Positions 49,579 to 59,092 of a stretch of 64,000 nt of DNA are shown here, piece by piece (position 1 is the stretch's first letter; the number at the start of each line of letters is the position of its first letter). Made by a program: the position numbers and the translations under genes. The stretch spans positions 2,895,792-2,959,791 of the forward strand of contig NZ_KV440953.1 in the NCBI RefSeq assembly GCF_001636425.1, given 5' to 3'. The DNA is from Heyndrickxia acidicola. GTDB lineage: Bacteria; Bacillota; Bacilli; Bacillales; Bacillaceae_C. Below the pieces are notes generated by a model. The model made no database searches, was not told where the DNA came from, and saw nothing but the letters and a program-made list of their open reading frames with translations.

Positions 49579-49641
49579 AGAATTAAATTTTGTTTAAAAA
49601 AGGATCTATCCTTTTGCGATTTGGAAGCTCATTTCGAAGGA

Positions 49642-50490
49642 TCAAGCAACGACCAGCTGCTCAAGGGCGTAGGCTACGCCATCTTCATTATTACACTTTG
49701 TTATCATGTCTGATTGCTCTTTAATGGACGGATGCGCGTTTTCCATCGCAATCCTAAGTCCTGTTGATTGAAACATAGAATAATCATTCATGCTGTCTCC
49801 AATAGCAACGGTATCAGGAAGGGCAATTCCAAGAAGGTCATATAGATAATAAATGGCCTTGCCTTTACTTACGCCCATGTTCGTAAATTCCACATTGTAT
49901 GGACAGGATGATGTAATGGTCATATTTTTGTTTGAAAACTGGCTGTGAAGTTCTGAAAGCATCCCTCCATTAAAAGAAAATACGAGCACCTTTAAAGGAG
50001 GCAGGTCCTGATTCATTAAAAATTGCGAGATATTTTCCATTTCAAGAATATGGCGCTGATTAAGCTGGCGTTCCGCATATTCCTGCCTTTTCGGATCATT
50101 TCCTTTAGTATGATACTGCCTCAATTCTTTCACCAGTCTTGAGGATGCGTCTTTAGGAGTGAGAATGCAGCCTTCAATGTATACCTCAAAGTATAAGTGC
50201 CTTTCTTCGGCAAATTCTATAATCGCTCTTGACTGTTCAAGCTTTAAAGGCCTGCTATATATTTTGTCTCCATCTGCTGTATTAATTTGTGCACCGTTCG
50301 AACTGATAATGGGAAGTTTAAGTCCATACTCATTTATTAAATGCTTGGCATCCTGATAGGATCTTCCTGTTGAGATAAAGATATTAAAGCCATTTCTTTT
50401 TGATTCCTTAAGGACGTTTATTGTGCAGGCTGATATTTCGCCTTCATTGTTCAATAATGTTCCATCCAAATCAATAAAGACATGTTTCAT
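49642..50490 (-). CDS. Cof-type HAD phosphatase
   Basis: A 282-residue haloacid-dehalogenase hydrolase with a type IIB cap. Motif I is FIDLDGTLL, motif II IFISTGRS, and motifs III/IV a Lys in MGVSKGKAI followed by AIGDSMNDYSMF. Cof enzymes dephosphorylate sugar phosphates, flavin or PLP precursors. AAAGGAG lies 9 bases before ATG 50490, which is preferred over the ATG 21 bases upstream. It is divergent from a DeoR-type regulator, so it is a likely target of that regulator. Confidence 0.87.
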   Translation of the reverse strand: MKHVFIDLDGTLLNNEGEISACTINVLKESKRNGFNIFISTGRSYQDAKHLINEYGLKLPIISSNGAQINTADGDKIYSRPLKLEQSRAIIEFAEERHLYFEVYIEGCILTPKDASSRLVKELRQYHTKGNDPKRQEYAERQLNQRHILEMENISQFLMNQDLPPLKVLVFSFNGGMLSELHSQFSNKNMTITSSCPYNVEFTNMGVSKGKAIYYLYDLLGIALPDTVAIGDSMNDYSMFQSTGLRIAMENAHPSIKEQSDMITKCNNEDGVAYALEQLVVA

Positions 50491-50792
50491 CTTACACTTC
50501 TCCTTTATCATAAGTTTTTTCTCATCTTACTCCCTATATCACGCGAAGTCAATTAAAAACAAGAAAAAACAATTACAAACAAATAATTAATTATGCATCA
50601 AATAAACAAATAAACGTCTTTGTTTATTCACTTTGCAAGTCTTATATATCCTATTACTCAATCAACATCGGGTCAAAGTCAATGTTTCGCTTAAAAAATA
50701 CCTTTGCATAAATTAAATCGTGCAAAAACAATTAAAAATAAGAACACAAGGTTTATAATAAGATTAAGAATACAGAAAAGGTGTGAAGTAAC
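50491..50792. promoter_or_regulatory. Divergent promoter region with repeated AAAAACAATTA
   Basis: AAAAACAATTA occurs near 50565-50575 and at 50724-50734, in an otherwise AT-rich 300-bp region between the HAD and DeoR genes. Direct repeats of this kind are often operators of DeoR-family proteins; unproven. Confidence 0.35.
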
Positions 50793-51542
50793 ATGCTGCG
50801 AGAGGACAGGCAGGACCAAATCCTCCATCTTTTAAATACAAAGGGAAAAGTCATCGCCTCTGAGCTTTGCGAGGAATTAAATGTCTCAGAGGATACGATA
50901 CGCAGAGACCTGAGGGAATTAAGCGCCCGCGGTCTCATCAGAAGAGTGCATGGCGGTGCACTTCCTATTGCTCCGTCACATACTAAATACGAAGAACGTG
51001 AACATGTATTAGTCGAGGAAAAAAAGTTGGTGGCAAAAAAAGCCGCTTCCTTAATAAAGAACGGGCAGCTTATCCTTCTGGATGGAAGCACAACCGCCAG
51101 CCATATGGTTCAATATTTCCCCGCTGATTTGCAGTGCACCGTTATTACCAACAGCCCGCGTATTGCTTTATCGCTCAGCTCCTTTGAAAAGGTTGATACT
51201 ATTATGATTGGGGGAGCCATCTTTAAAAACTCAGAGGTATGCACCGGCTCATTAGCTATCGAGGCATTATCCCGTTTTAGACCTGATATCTGTTTCCTGG
51301 GGATTTACTGTATCCACCCTGACGAAGGAATTACCGATCTCGACCTGGAGGAAGCCTATATGAAGCAGAAGATGATTGAAATATCCTCACAGGTTGCTGG
51401 GCTTGTTACCACAAATAAGCTGGACCGATTATCAGAATATATGGTTACTAAAACCGACTCGCTTACCCACTTAATCACAGAGCTGGATCCTTCATGCCAA
51501 AGGCTCAGCAAATATAAAACCGGAAGCATCACCGTCCTGTAG
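50793..51542 (+). CDS. DeoR/GlpR-family transcriptional regulator
   Basis: A 249-residue regulator. The N-terminal DeoR helix-turn-helix (about 1-58) contains SELCEELNVSEDTIRRDL and is followed by the family marker RVHGGAL. The C-terminal sensor domain (about 75-230) has LDGSTTASHMV and ITNSPRIAL. These proteins respond to sugar phosphates. Its divergent neighbour is a sugar-phosphatase-type HAD enzyme, which fits. AAAAGGTG precedes ATG 50793. Confidence 0.9.
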   Translation: MLREDRQDQILHLLNTKGKVIASELCEELNVSEDTIRRDLRELSARGLIRRVHGGALPIAPSHTKYEEREHVLVEEKKLVAKKAASLIKNGQLILLDGSTTASHMVQYFPADLQCTVITNSPRIALSLSSFEKVDTIMIGGAIFKNSEVCTGSLAIEALSRFRPDICFLGIYCIHPDEGITDLDLEEAYMKQKMIEISSQVAGLVTTNKLDRLSEYMVTKTDSLTHLITELDPSCQRLSKYKTGSITVL

Positions 51543-51739
51543 CTGTCAGGCCGGTGATGTTCGCTTTAGTGGGTTAAAGTCTATCTAATCTTAACGGTTT
51601 CTTTACATAATCTTAATATTAAAAGGCTTAAATGGAGATATAAGATTAGGCAAAAAGAACCACTAACTCCATGATTTACCACATAAAAACAGACTGGCTT
51701 TTTGCTCCCTACCAAAACGTTAAAGCGAGGAAAAACAAC

Positions 51740-53425
51740 TTGATCAAATTAACCAGGCTGCCGTCACACATGTTTAACAAACTTAGTCTTCAAAGCATTT
51801 TGGTGTACCCATTTATTTTAATGATTATCATTTCTTCATCTCTCATTGCCTTTTACAGCTATGAAACGAATAAACAGTCTATAATCCAATCGGTTGAACA
51901 ACAGATGGTTTCTTCAGCTGATGTCATCAACCAAAAAGTTACCATGCTGAAGGCCACAGTCCCAAAAGAAGAATTCGACCGAAATCTCGGTTATGCACTA
52001 ACGTTAAACCGCAATAATTTTAATCAAGCCAGCCTTCATCCAGCACAGTTTATGATTACCAAGGATGGAGCAGTAAAAGAATTTTCCGGCTTCCATACTA
52101 TATTACCCAAGCTTCCAGCGGAAATTATTCAGCAAGCATTGAAGCAAAAAGAGGGCTTGATTCATTATAACGGAATCACTTTATGCATTTCTCAACAAAT
52201 GGAACTCGATGACTCCTTGTATGTCTTATCCCTTAATGCTAACGAATATTTAAAGCCGGCAATCCATAACCGTAATATCATGCTTGGCATCACTCTGGCC
52301 ACCATTATTTTTGCAAGCTTCATTGGTTTTCTAACAGTCAGAAGAGTTTCAAGACCCATCTCCAGTTTAAAAGCTGCAATGGAAAAAGTAGCTGCAGGCA
52401 ATCTCAAAGCAAGAATGCCTATGACCACCTCCTGCCGTGAAATTGAAACCTTATCTATTTGTTTTAATCAAATGGCAGAAAAATTGGACAGCCTGATCAG
52501 CCATTTAGAAAAAAGTACAAAAATGGTTACACTCTCCTCTGAAAAATTGCGTCATACCTCTGAGGAGTCCAAGCAGGCATCAGACCAAATAGCCATTGTT
52601 ATCAGCGAAGTAGCAAGCGGCACTGAACGCCAGCTTCATACAGCTATGGATTCATCAAATATGGTTTCATCCATATCAAATGGCATGGCAAAGGCCGCTA
52701 CATCCATGCTTAATGCGGAAGCAGCTACACAGCGGGCAACCGTTAAATCTGCAGCGGGCAATACACTGGTAAACCAAACCGTTGCTCAAATGAACCTTGT
52801 CCAGCAAACCGTAGGTGAAACGTCAGAAATGGTTCACTCTCTGAATGAAAAATCAAAGCATATCCAGCACATTATCAGTCTGATCAGCGACATCGCCATT
52901 CAAACGAATCTGCTCTCCTTAAATGCTGCAATTGAAGCTGCACGTGCTGGTGAACATGGCAAGGGCTTTGCAGTGGTGGCTGATGAAGTGCGCAAGCTGG
53001 CGGATCAATCTGGACAAGCAGCTGCCCAAATCAAAGGCTTGATCGAAGAAATTGGTATCGAAACAAAAAGAGTTGTTTCTTCTATCACGCATGGTTCGTC
53101 GGTTTTACAGGATGGAATTGAGCTTGTGCAAAAAACAGAACAGGCATTTGAGGAGATTGCCCATTCCATTCAAAAAATAACTACAGAGGCAGATGAAGTA
53201 TCACAGATTGTAAAGGGCGTAAATAGCCAAACAAGCAGAATGGTAGATGGAATAGAAAGTATTAAAATGATCTCAAGAGACTTTTCAACCAGCATGGACC
53301 ATGTTGCCGCTGCATCCGAAGAACAAAATGCCTATGTCGATGAAGTTTCCAATGAGGCAGTGAATCTAAATCAGCTCGCTCTGGAACTCGAGGATGTTTT
53401 AATATCCCTCAAGGCCAAATCGTAA
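51740..53425 (+). CDS. Methyl-accepting chemotaxis protein
   Basis: A 561-residue chemoreceptor. A first membrane span near residues 20-42 is followed by an extracellular sensor (about 43-175) and a second span (about 178-200). A HAMP domain follows, then a long coiled-coil signalling domain whose tip reads AIQTNLLSLNAAIEAARAGE. It passes ligand binding to CheA/CheW. In-frame ATG 51671 lacks a ribosome site; GAGG lies 9 bases before TTG 51740. The ligand is unknown. Confidence 0.9.
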   Translation: MIKLTRLPSHMFNKLSLQSILVYPFILMIIISSSLIAFYSYETNKQSIIQSVEQQMVSSADVINQKVTMLKATVPKEEFDRNLGYALTLNRNNFNQASLHPAQFMITKDGAVKEFSGFHTILPKLPAEIIQQALKQKEGLIHYNGITLCISQQMELDDSLYVLSLNANEYLKPAIHNRNIMLGITLATIIFASFIGFLTVRRVSRPISSLKAAMEKVAAGNLKARMPMTTSCREIETLSICFNQMAEKLDSLISHLEKSTKMVTLSSEKLRHTSEESKQASDQIAIVISEVASGTERQLHTAMDSSNMVSSISNGMAKAATSMLNAEAATQRATVKSAAGNTLVNQTVAQMNLVQQTVGETSEMVHSLNEKSKHIQHIISLISDIAIQTNLLSLNAAIEAARAGEHGKGFAVVADEVRKLADQSGQAAAQIKGLIEEIGIETKRVVSSITHGSSVLQDGIELVQKTEQAFEEIAHSIQKITTEADEVSQIVKGVNSQTSRMVDGIESIKMISRDFSTSMDHVAAASEEQNAYVDEVSNEAVNLNQLALELEDVLISLKAKS

Positions 53426-53564
53426 GAACTCAGCAAATGCTCAATGTTAATATTTACTTTAGTAATTGGAACAGATACTCTCGAAAATCGCATTAAAGGA
53501 ACCCGGTAAACAGCCTCATGTGCCTGAAGCAGCAAACAATTGGCAGGTCAACAGATTCAAAAGT

Positions 53565-53600
53565 AAAAATGCGCATCCCTAATGAATGCGCATTTTTTTA
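53565..53600. terminator. Bidirectional terminator
   Basis: AAAAATGCGCAT and ATGCGCATTTTT pair between the convergent chemoreceptor and thi genes. Confidence 0.85.
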
Positions 53601-54347
53601 TTTGTTAATATAAGGAGCCAGATTTTCAAGAATGATAGCTTTATCTTTCTTCAATTCATCTGACATCATCTGATCCATTGTGCGAGGTCTTGGTAAGGAA
53701 ACAGCCACTTCCTTTATGATTGAAGAAGGCTGCTGTGACATGACAAAAACCCGGTCAGAAAGTAAAATGGCCTCTTCTAAATCATGCGTTACCATGACAA
53801 TGGTTTGCCTGCCTTTTTCCCATGAATCCAAAAGCCAGCGGTGAACCTCCATTTTCGTAAAAGCATCCAGCTTTCCGAATGGCTCATCTAAAAGCATAAT
53901 CGGTTTTCTGCAAAGATAGGCTCTTAAAAAACTGATTCTCTGGCGCATGCCGCCTGAAAGCTTATCAGGATAGTGTTGGGCATAATCTGCAAGACTAAAT
54001 TGCTTTAATACCTCCATCCCCGCTTTCAGCCGTTCGTTTTTTTGAACACCCTCCAATTCAAGCGGAAGAATGATATTCTGAAGGGCAGTTCTCCACGGAA
54101 GCAGCAAATCCTGCTGAGGCATATAGCTAATAGCATTCTGATTAACAATAGGTTCATTTTCATATAACACGTTGCCGCTGTCTGCCTGTTCAATATTGGC
54201 AATGATATTCAACAACGTGCTTTTTCCACAACCGCTTGGACCTACAAAGGAGACAAAATCCCCTTCTTTAATCGAAACCATAATATTATTTAAGACTTCC
54301 CTGCCATTAAACCGCTTGGTAACATCCTTTATTTCTATTCCTGTCAT
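53598..54347 (-). CDS. thiZ: Thiamine-precursor ABC transporter ATP-binding protein (ThiZ-like)
   Basis: A 249-residue ABC ATPase with Walker A GPSGCGKSTLL (about 36-46), signature LSGGMRQRIS and Walker B MLLDEPFGKLD. It resembles the NitT/TauT and ThiZ type. It overlaps the substrate-binding gene by 4 bases (ATGA) in an operon headed by a TPP riboswitch, so import of a pyrimidine precursor of thiamine is the likely job. Confidence 0.85.
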   Translation of the reverse strand: MTGIEIKDVTKRFNGREVLNNIMVSIKEGDFVSFVGPSGCGKSTLLNIIANIEQADSGNVLYENEPIVNQNAISYMPQQDLLLPWRTALQNIILPLELEGVQKNERLKAGMEVLKQFSLADYAQHYPDKLSGGMRQRISFLRAYLCRKPIMLLDEPFGKLDAFTKMEVHRWLLDSWEKGRQTIVMVTHDLEEAILLSDRVFVMSQQPSSIIKEVAVSLPRPRTMDQMMSDELKKDKAIILENLAPYINK

Positions 54348-55339
54348 TTCTGTCCATCCGGAAGAAATTCATTTGTATAGGCTGATTTAACATCAATTTT
54401 CTTCTTAATAACCTTGTTATCATATAAGAAATTCATGTAATTTTCCCAAACGGACTGCTTTTGAATTCCCCATTCCTTTGCGTCATCCTGATATTTTGTG
54501 CTAAGCCATTTTTGGCTGTCCTCTATAAGCCCTTTGTTGGAGCCTGGAACATCCTTAACCAGAATATCAGCCGCCTGTTTTGGATGAGCAATCGCATATT
54601 GATAGCCTTGAGAGGTAGCCTTCATAAATCTCTTCACAAGGTCTTTGTCCTGCTGCACATGCCTCTCACTCGTAATGATGACAGGACTATAATAATCAAG
54701 GGCAGGATTTATATCTTTAAGATAAATCGTGTTGATTTTAACGCCATTGCGCTTAGCCTGAATTCCATCCCAGCCGTAGTAAATCCATTCAAAGTCAGCG
54801 TCGCGGCCAATTGATTTGAAGAAATCTGTTTCGCCAAGCGTGATATTCTTCACTTTATTATAATTCGCATGGTATTTTTCCATAATTGTTTTAATCGTTG
54901 CTTCTTCTGCAGGGCCCCCCCAGCCTCCATAACGCTTTCCTTCAAAATCCTTCGGTGAAGTGATATGATCCTTTGCAAGAGAAGCAAACGCAGAGGTATT
55001 GTGCTGAATAATGGCTCCTATCGATACAATGGGAATATCATTTTCTCTTGCCATAGTGACGTTCTCCTGGTAGCTCACCCCAAAATCAGCTTTTCCAGAG
55101 GCAACAAGCTGTTCAGCAGTAACATTTTCACCTGGCTGAATAATCTTGACGTCAAGTCCCTGTTTCTTAAAATAATTCTTCGTTTGGGCTACATATAAGC
55201 CAGTATGGTTAGTATTAGGAAACCAATCCAGCACTACTGTAACCTTTCTGTTTTTCGCCTGCTGTCCTTGGTTTGAGGAACAGCCGGCAATCCCGACTAT
55301 CAATAATGCTGTAAGCAGCAACAGTATACTCTTTTTCAT
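54344..55339 (-). CDS. thiY: Thiamine-precursor ABC transporter substrate-binding lipoprotein (ThiY-like)
   Basis: A 331-residue lipoprotein (lipobox VGIAGC, Cys 20) of the NMT1/THI5-like fold, with VVLDWFPNTNHTGLYVAQ near the mature N-terminus and the segment RYGGWGGPAEE. This family binds formylaminopyrimidine or hydroxymethylpyrimidine. It overlaps the neighbouring operon genes by 4 bases on both sides. The exact ligand cannot be fixed from sequence. Confidence 0.87.
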   Translation of the reverse strand: MKKSILLLLTALLIVGIAGCSSNQGQQAKNRKVTVVLDWFPNTNHTGLYVAQTKNYFKKQGLDVKIIQPGENVTAEQLVASGKADFGVSYQENVTMARENDIPIVSIGAIIQHNTSAFASLAKDHITSPKDFEGKRYGGWGGPAEEATIKTIMEKYHANYNKVKNITLGETDFFKSIGRDADFEWIYYGWDGIQAKRNGVKINTIYLKDINPALDYYSPVIITSERHVQQDKDLVKRFMKATSQGYQYAIAHPKQAADILVKDVPGSNKGLIEDSQKWLSTKYQDDAKEWGIQKQSVWENYMNFLYDNKVIKKKIDVKSAYTNEFLPDGQK

Positions 55340-56109
55340 GAACGATCATCATCCTTTCTATAAATCCAAGGCGCCAACATTCTGGCTAATGCTTCAACAA
55401 GCGCATACATAATCAGTGTCACAATTACGATGACTGCTGCAACACCAAATAATTGTGCAGTCATAAATGATTTGGTAGCCCGTGTTAGCAGGACACCCAG
55501 ACCATCGCTTGCTCCCAGCCACTCTCCAATGATGGCCCCCATCACACTATACGTAACTGCAATTTTTAATCCTGAAAAAAAATAAGGCAAAATGGCTGGA
55601 AACTTTACTTTTCTGTAAACCTGCCATTTCGTAGCATTCATCGTTTTTAAAAGGTTCAACATCGCTTGGTCCACCGTTTGAAATCCTTCCAAAATGCTTA
55701 ATGAAATAGGAAAAAAACAAACAAGCACAACCACTAAAACCTTCGGCAGCATGCCAAAGCCAAACCAAATAATAAATAACGGGGCAATCGCCACTATTGG
55801 TATCGTTTGGGATACCACAAGAAGCGGGTTTACCAGTATTTTCAAAAAAGGTACAGCATCAAGAATGGTTGCCAGGGCCATTCCAACTGCCACTGCCACC
55901 ACCAGGCCGATCAATACTTCTTCAAGGGTTTGAATTGTATTTGATATCAGCAGTACCTGATTGTCCATCAAACTGCTGACAATGTCTGAGGGCTTCGGTA
56001 GAATCCAGCCTTCCACATGAAAAAAAGTTACCGCAGCCTGCCAGGCAATCAACAGGAGAATAAACCATATTATTGTAATAAATGTATTAGAATATTTCCG
56101 TTTTCTCAT
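55336..56109 (-). CDS. thiX: Thiamine-precursor ABC transporter permease (ThiX-like)
   Basis: A 257-residue permease with about six spans and the inner-membrane-component EAA-like loop around LLKTMNATKWQVYRKVKFP. It forms the channel for the ThiY and ThiZ proteins encoded beside it. The start codon overlaps the stop of the preceding gene by one base, so the genes are translationally coupled. Confidence 0.87.
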   Translation of the reverse strand: MRKRKYSNTFITIIWFILLLIAWQAAVTFFHVEGWILPKPSDIVSSLMDNQVLLISNTIQTLEEVLIGLVVAVAVGMALATILDAVPFLKILVNPLLVVSQTIPIVAIAPLFIIWFGFGMLPKVLVVVLVCFFPISLSILEGFQTVDQAMLNLLKTMNATKWQVYRKVKFPAILPYFFSGLKIAVTYSVMGAIIGEWLGASDGLGVLLTRATKSFMTAQLFGVAAVIVIVTLIMYALVEALARMLAPWIYRKDDDRS

Positions 56110-56408
56110 TATTCCATACGGTACTTGCCGACTTTTTCATCGATGGTAACACCCTGATTCGGCCGATAATGAATTTTTATGGAAGTGATCACATCACTTG
56201 CCCCCGCCAGAACACATGCATGCTGTGCTTCTTTAATAATATCCAGGAGATGATCCAATTCCCCTTCCATCGTGGTTTCCATTGCTCCAACTTCATAGCG
56301 GACACCCGAGTTTTGGACAACCTCTATGGCTTTATCTACAACAGCGTATAGATCCTTTGTTTGGACATGCGGTACTACTGAAAAAGAAACTGTTACTTGA
56401 TTAGACAT
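56109..56408 (-). CDS. Thiamine-binding protein of the MTH1187/YkoF-type family
   Basis: A 99-residue protein of the MTH1187/YqgV (DUF77) family, a ferredoxin-like fold related to the thiamine-binding YkoF. VTVSFSVVPHVQTKDLYAVV opens it, and YEVGAMETTMEGELDHLLDI is the conserved binding-face segment. As first gene after a TPP riboswitch it probably binds a thiamine-type ligand in the cytoplasm. GGAGG lies 6 bases before ATG 56408; ATG 56414 abuts that site. Confidence 0.85.
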   Translation of the reverse strand: MSNQVTVSFSVVPHVQTKDLYAVVDKAIEVVQNSGVRYEVGAMETTMEGELDHLLDIIKEAQHACVLAGASDVITSIKIHYRPNQGVTIDEKVGKYRME

Positions 56409-56561
56409 AAACATCCTCCTCTATTAAAATGACCTTCTGATTAAACCTGACTCGATTTTGCCAACACCATTTGCTCTTCTTTTTTTTAATTGCCATTTAT
56501 AAAAGAATGTCTTCATTATGATTCCTTTCATGAATAAAGGTAAACATGACAAATGAAAAAG

Positions 56562-56593
56562 GCCCCTCTGAATGACGCAGAGAAGCCTTCTAT
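56562..56593 (-). terminator. Terminator acting as the TPP riboswitch expression platform
   Basis: On the minus strand AGGC-TT-CTCTG pairs with CAGAG-GG-GCCT, followed by a T run. It lies between the aptamer and the first gene, the usual off-switch layout. Confidence 0.7.
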
Positions 56594-56630
56594 GTAAAAA
56601 GTCATAGAATATCTTAGATTATGGATCCTA

Positions 56631-56714
56631 AGAAACTCCCTACGCTGGCATTACCCAGATCAGGTTAAGGGTCGATGCAGGAAAAGCATCCTCTCAGCCT
56701 CATGGCTCCCCTGT
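56631..56714 (-). promoter_or_regulatory. TPP riboswitch (THI element)
   Basis: On the minus strand the aptamer reads GGGGAGCC, CTGAGAGGATGC, GACCCTTAACCTGATCTGGG and TAATGCCAGCGTAGGGA in order, all conserved parts of the THI box. It controls the four-gene transporter operon. Confidence 0.95.
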
Positions 56715-56865
56715 TTTTAATGTATCTTCATTTTAGCACGAGTCTTTTTTTTAAAACAACTAAAAATGTTTGCAGAACTATATGGGTTTGGTTATAGTGG
56801 GTAGAAAGACTTGCATCGTGTAGTTAGAAAGGAAGTGTTCTGCCATGGAGCTAAGAGGAGAGCAC

Positions 56866-57462
56866 ATGCTGCAAAAAAAATATCAAACGGAAAAAAGAGC
56901 GGCCGCTTTTTATGATAATCAACTAATCAATTATCTGAATCCTGCCATGCAGGAATTCATCTCCCAGCAAGAGATGGTATTTATCTCTACTGCCGATCAA
57001 AACGGCAATTGTGATTCTTCCTTTAAAGCAGGATTGCCTGGCTTTGTCAGAGTAAAGGATGAAAAAACAATCTTTTATCCTGAATACCGGGGAAACGGTG
57101 TAATGGCGAGCTTGGGAAATATAGTGGAAAATCCTCATATTGGTTTATTATTTATTGATTTTCTCCATAACCAGATTGGATTACATATAAATGGACGTGC
57201 GAGAATAATAGAGAATGATGCCTTAACAGACCTGCACCTCCCTGATTCTGTGATGAACATAATAAAGGAAGAAGAAGGAGAGAAGCCCGAAAGATGGGTC
57301 GTCATCGATATTGATGAAGCCTATATTCATTGTTCCAAGCATATCCCTGCCTTTAAAAAGGTCAACAAAGAGATTTTTTGGAATACGGATGATGCCAAAA
57401 AGAAGGGCGGAGACTTTTTTAAAGTAAAAAAATTAAAGAAAAAAGCGGAGAGCGTCCGCTAA
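56866..57462 (+). CDS. Pyridoxamine 5'-phosphate oxidase family protein
   Basis: A flavin-binding split-barrel protein of about 198 residues. Conserved parts are MVFISTADQNGNCDSSF and LPGFVRVKD near the N-terminus, then GLLFIDF and GLHINGRARII. It ends in a Lys-rich tail. The reaction is not known. AGAGGAG lies 5 bases before ATG 56866, while an in-frame ATG at 56845 has a poorer site. It is divergent from the thi operon and has its own terminator. Confidence 0.82.
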   Translation: MLQKKYQTEKRAAAFYDNQLINYLNPAMQEFISQQEMVFISTADQNGNCDSSFKAGLPGFVRVKDEKTIFYPEYRGNGVMASLGNIVENPHIGLLFIDFLHNQIGLHINGRARIIENDALTDLHLPDSVMNIIKEEEGEKPERWVVIDIDEAYIHCSKHIPAFKKVNKEIFWNTDDAKKKGGDFFKVKKLKKKAESVR

Positions 57463-57490
57463 TTTAAATATTCAGCAGTCATGGCAGCTG

Positions 57491-57530
57491 AAAAAAGGAG
57501 TGGATCCAAAACCGTCCACTCCTTTTTCAT
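57491..57530. terminator. Bidirectional terminator
   Basis: AAAAAGGAGTGGA and TCCACTCCTTTTT pair between convergent genes. Confidence 0.85.
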
Positions 57531-57553
57531 TGATAAACTAAATTAATCGCCCA

Positions 57554-58858
57554 TTATTCTTGAGAATCTAAGCTTTCCTTTTTTTCCTTCCAAAACACAT
57601 CCATAAGAACCGCTACGATAAATCCAAGCAGCAAACCATTTCCAAGAATGGACTGGGCAAGAGTAGGCAGTTTGACAAGAGCGGAGGAAGGAATAAACAT
57701 GCTTCCAGCACCAATTGCAATCGTGAGGCCAAAGATTGTGGCACGCCGTTGGTCTACCCTTTGCAGCAAGACTGTATTAAAGCCGATAATCGCCATGTGG
57801 CAAAAAGAAGACAGGATTGCTGCATATGCTACTGGGCTTGGAATCAATGTGAAAACCATTGATACGGCAGGGAACAAGGATATAATAACGAGAAGGATGC
57901 TTCCACAAATAAATGGAAGCCTTTCTGCCCTGCCTGTCATTTTTAAAAATCCTGCAGTGGTCGATAAAGGAACGTTCCCTACAACGGAAAAAACAGCAGA
58001 AAGAAGGGTATTAATACCTGCAATGATTCCGCTCCGTTTCAAGACAGGGCTTTCCAGTTCCGATGAATCATGTACGGCCATATTTACTGCGGTGATTGTG
58101 GCAATTAGGTTGGAAATCAGGACAAGCCCAATAATTATTCCTGTCACCGCCATACTAATGTTCAAATGCGGATTACCCCAGGAAAAGAAGCCCGGAATTG
58201 AAAATACCCGGTTCTTCCCCTCCATACCTGATCCCCAGCCCATCAAATGAAATAGAATGGTCCCAACAAGAATTCCAATTAAAACGGCATATGTTCGAAA
58301 AAAGCCCTTGCCAAAAAGGGACAAAAATAAAACAGCTAAAAACAATGGAACCGTTACAAGTAAAAGCGATGGCTTAACTACATCGCCGCTGGACGCAATC
58401 CCCAGCATCCCTTTCAAAAAGGTGCCGCTAAGCTGAATGGAAATCAAGATGAGGAAGGTTCCTGTCACGATAGGAGTAAACAGTTTTTGAAGCTTGATAA
58501 TAAGGCCTGTTGCTCCTGCTATACCTAGTGTAATCCCACCAATCAGCATGGTTCCTTCGAGAGTACCAAGCCCGCTTTGGTACTGTGCAGCACTAGCCAG
58601 TGAGCTCCCTGTAATAATAAACACGCCCAGCCAAATGCCTGCAGGACCATCCGCAATGGATAAACGGTGGCCCATTATGCTTTGAAGTAAGGAACTGATT
58701 CCTACGACCAGGAAAGTCCTCTGCATCATTTCAATTACCTGTCCAGAAGAAAAATGATAAACATGGCCAATGACGATGGGAATCGTAATGCAGTTGGCGA
58801 TTAAAAAGATGACCCACTGGAAGGTGGTCAGTACATCTCTAAACGCTACGTTCTTCAT
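57554..58858 (-). CDS. NCS2-family nucleobase (xanthine/uracil-type) permease
   Basis: A membrane protein of about 434 residues and 12-14 spans in the NCS2 family. It has SIADGPAGIWLG early, SNLIATITAVNMAVHDSSEL in the middle, and GNVPLSTTAGFLKMTGR, the second conserved NCS2 signature. It would import a purine, pyrimidine or uric-acid-type base; the substrate is undecided. The frame is open upstream to 58960, but ATG 58858 gives the normal family N-terminus and has a distant AAGGGG. No purine or TPP riboswitch is seen. Confidence 0.85.
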   Translation of the reverse strand: MKNVAFRDVLTTFQWVIFLIANCITIPIVIGHVYHFSSGQVIEMMQRTFLVVGISSLLQSIMGHRLSIADGPAGIWLGVFIITGSSLASAAQYQSGLGTLEGTMLIGGITLGIAGATGLIIKLQKLFTPIVTGTFLILISIQLSGTFLKGMLGIASSGDVVKPSLLLVTVPLFLAVLFLSLFGKGFFRTYAVLIGILVGTILFHLMGWGSGMEGKNRVFSIPGFFSWGNPHLNISMAVTGIIIGLVLISNLIATITAVNMAVHDSSELESPVLKRSGIIAGINTLLSAVFSVVGNVPLSTTAGFLKMTGRAERLPFICGSILLVIISLFPAVSMVFTLIPSPVAYAAILSSFCHMAIIGFNTVLLQRVDQRRATIFGLTIAIGAGSMFIPSSALVKLPTLAQSILGNGLLLGFIVAVLMDVFWKEKKESLDSQE

Positions 58859-58919
58859 GATGATTGTTTTCCCCTTCCTCATATAGATGAATTTATTTCG
58901 ATTGGCTTTGTAAAGGATC

Positions 58920-58983
58920 CTGTTGCTTTTTAGCTCATTCAAGTAAAATGGCCGTTTCACTGGAATAAGCTAAAAACCAGCAG
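58920..58983. repeat. 64-bp near-perfect hairpin (copy 2)
   Basis: CTGTTGCTTTTTAGCTCATT and AATAAGCTAAAAACCAGCAG pair with only a few mismatches around a short centre. The arm resembles that of the hairpin at 182-246. Confidence 0.65.
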
Positions 58984-59092
58984 TTTTTATTTATAAGAGC
59001 CTTTCGCCTAAATATAATAAAATGACAATGCCAATCAATCGTTAATTATATGTGAAACTGAATAGCAAGAAAAGAAAACCGCTTAAAAGGGA

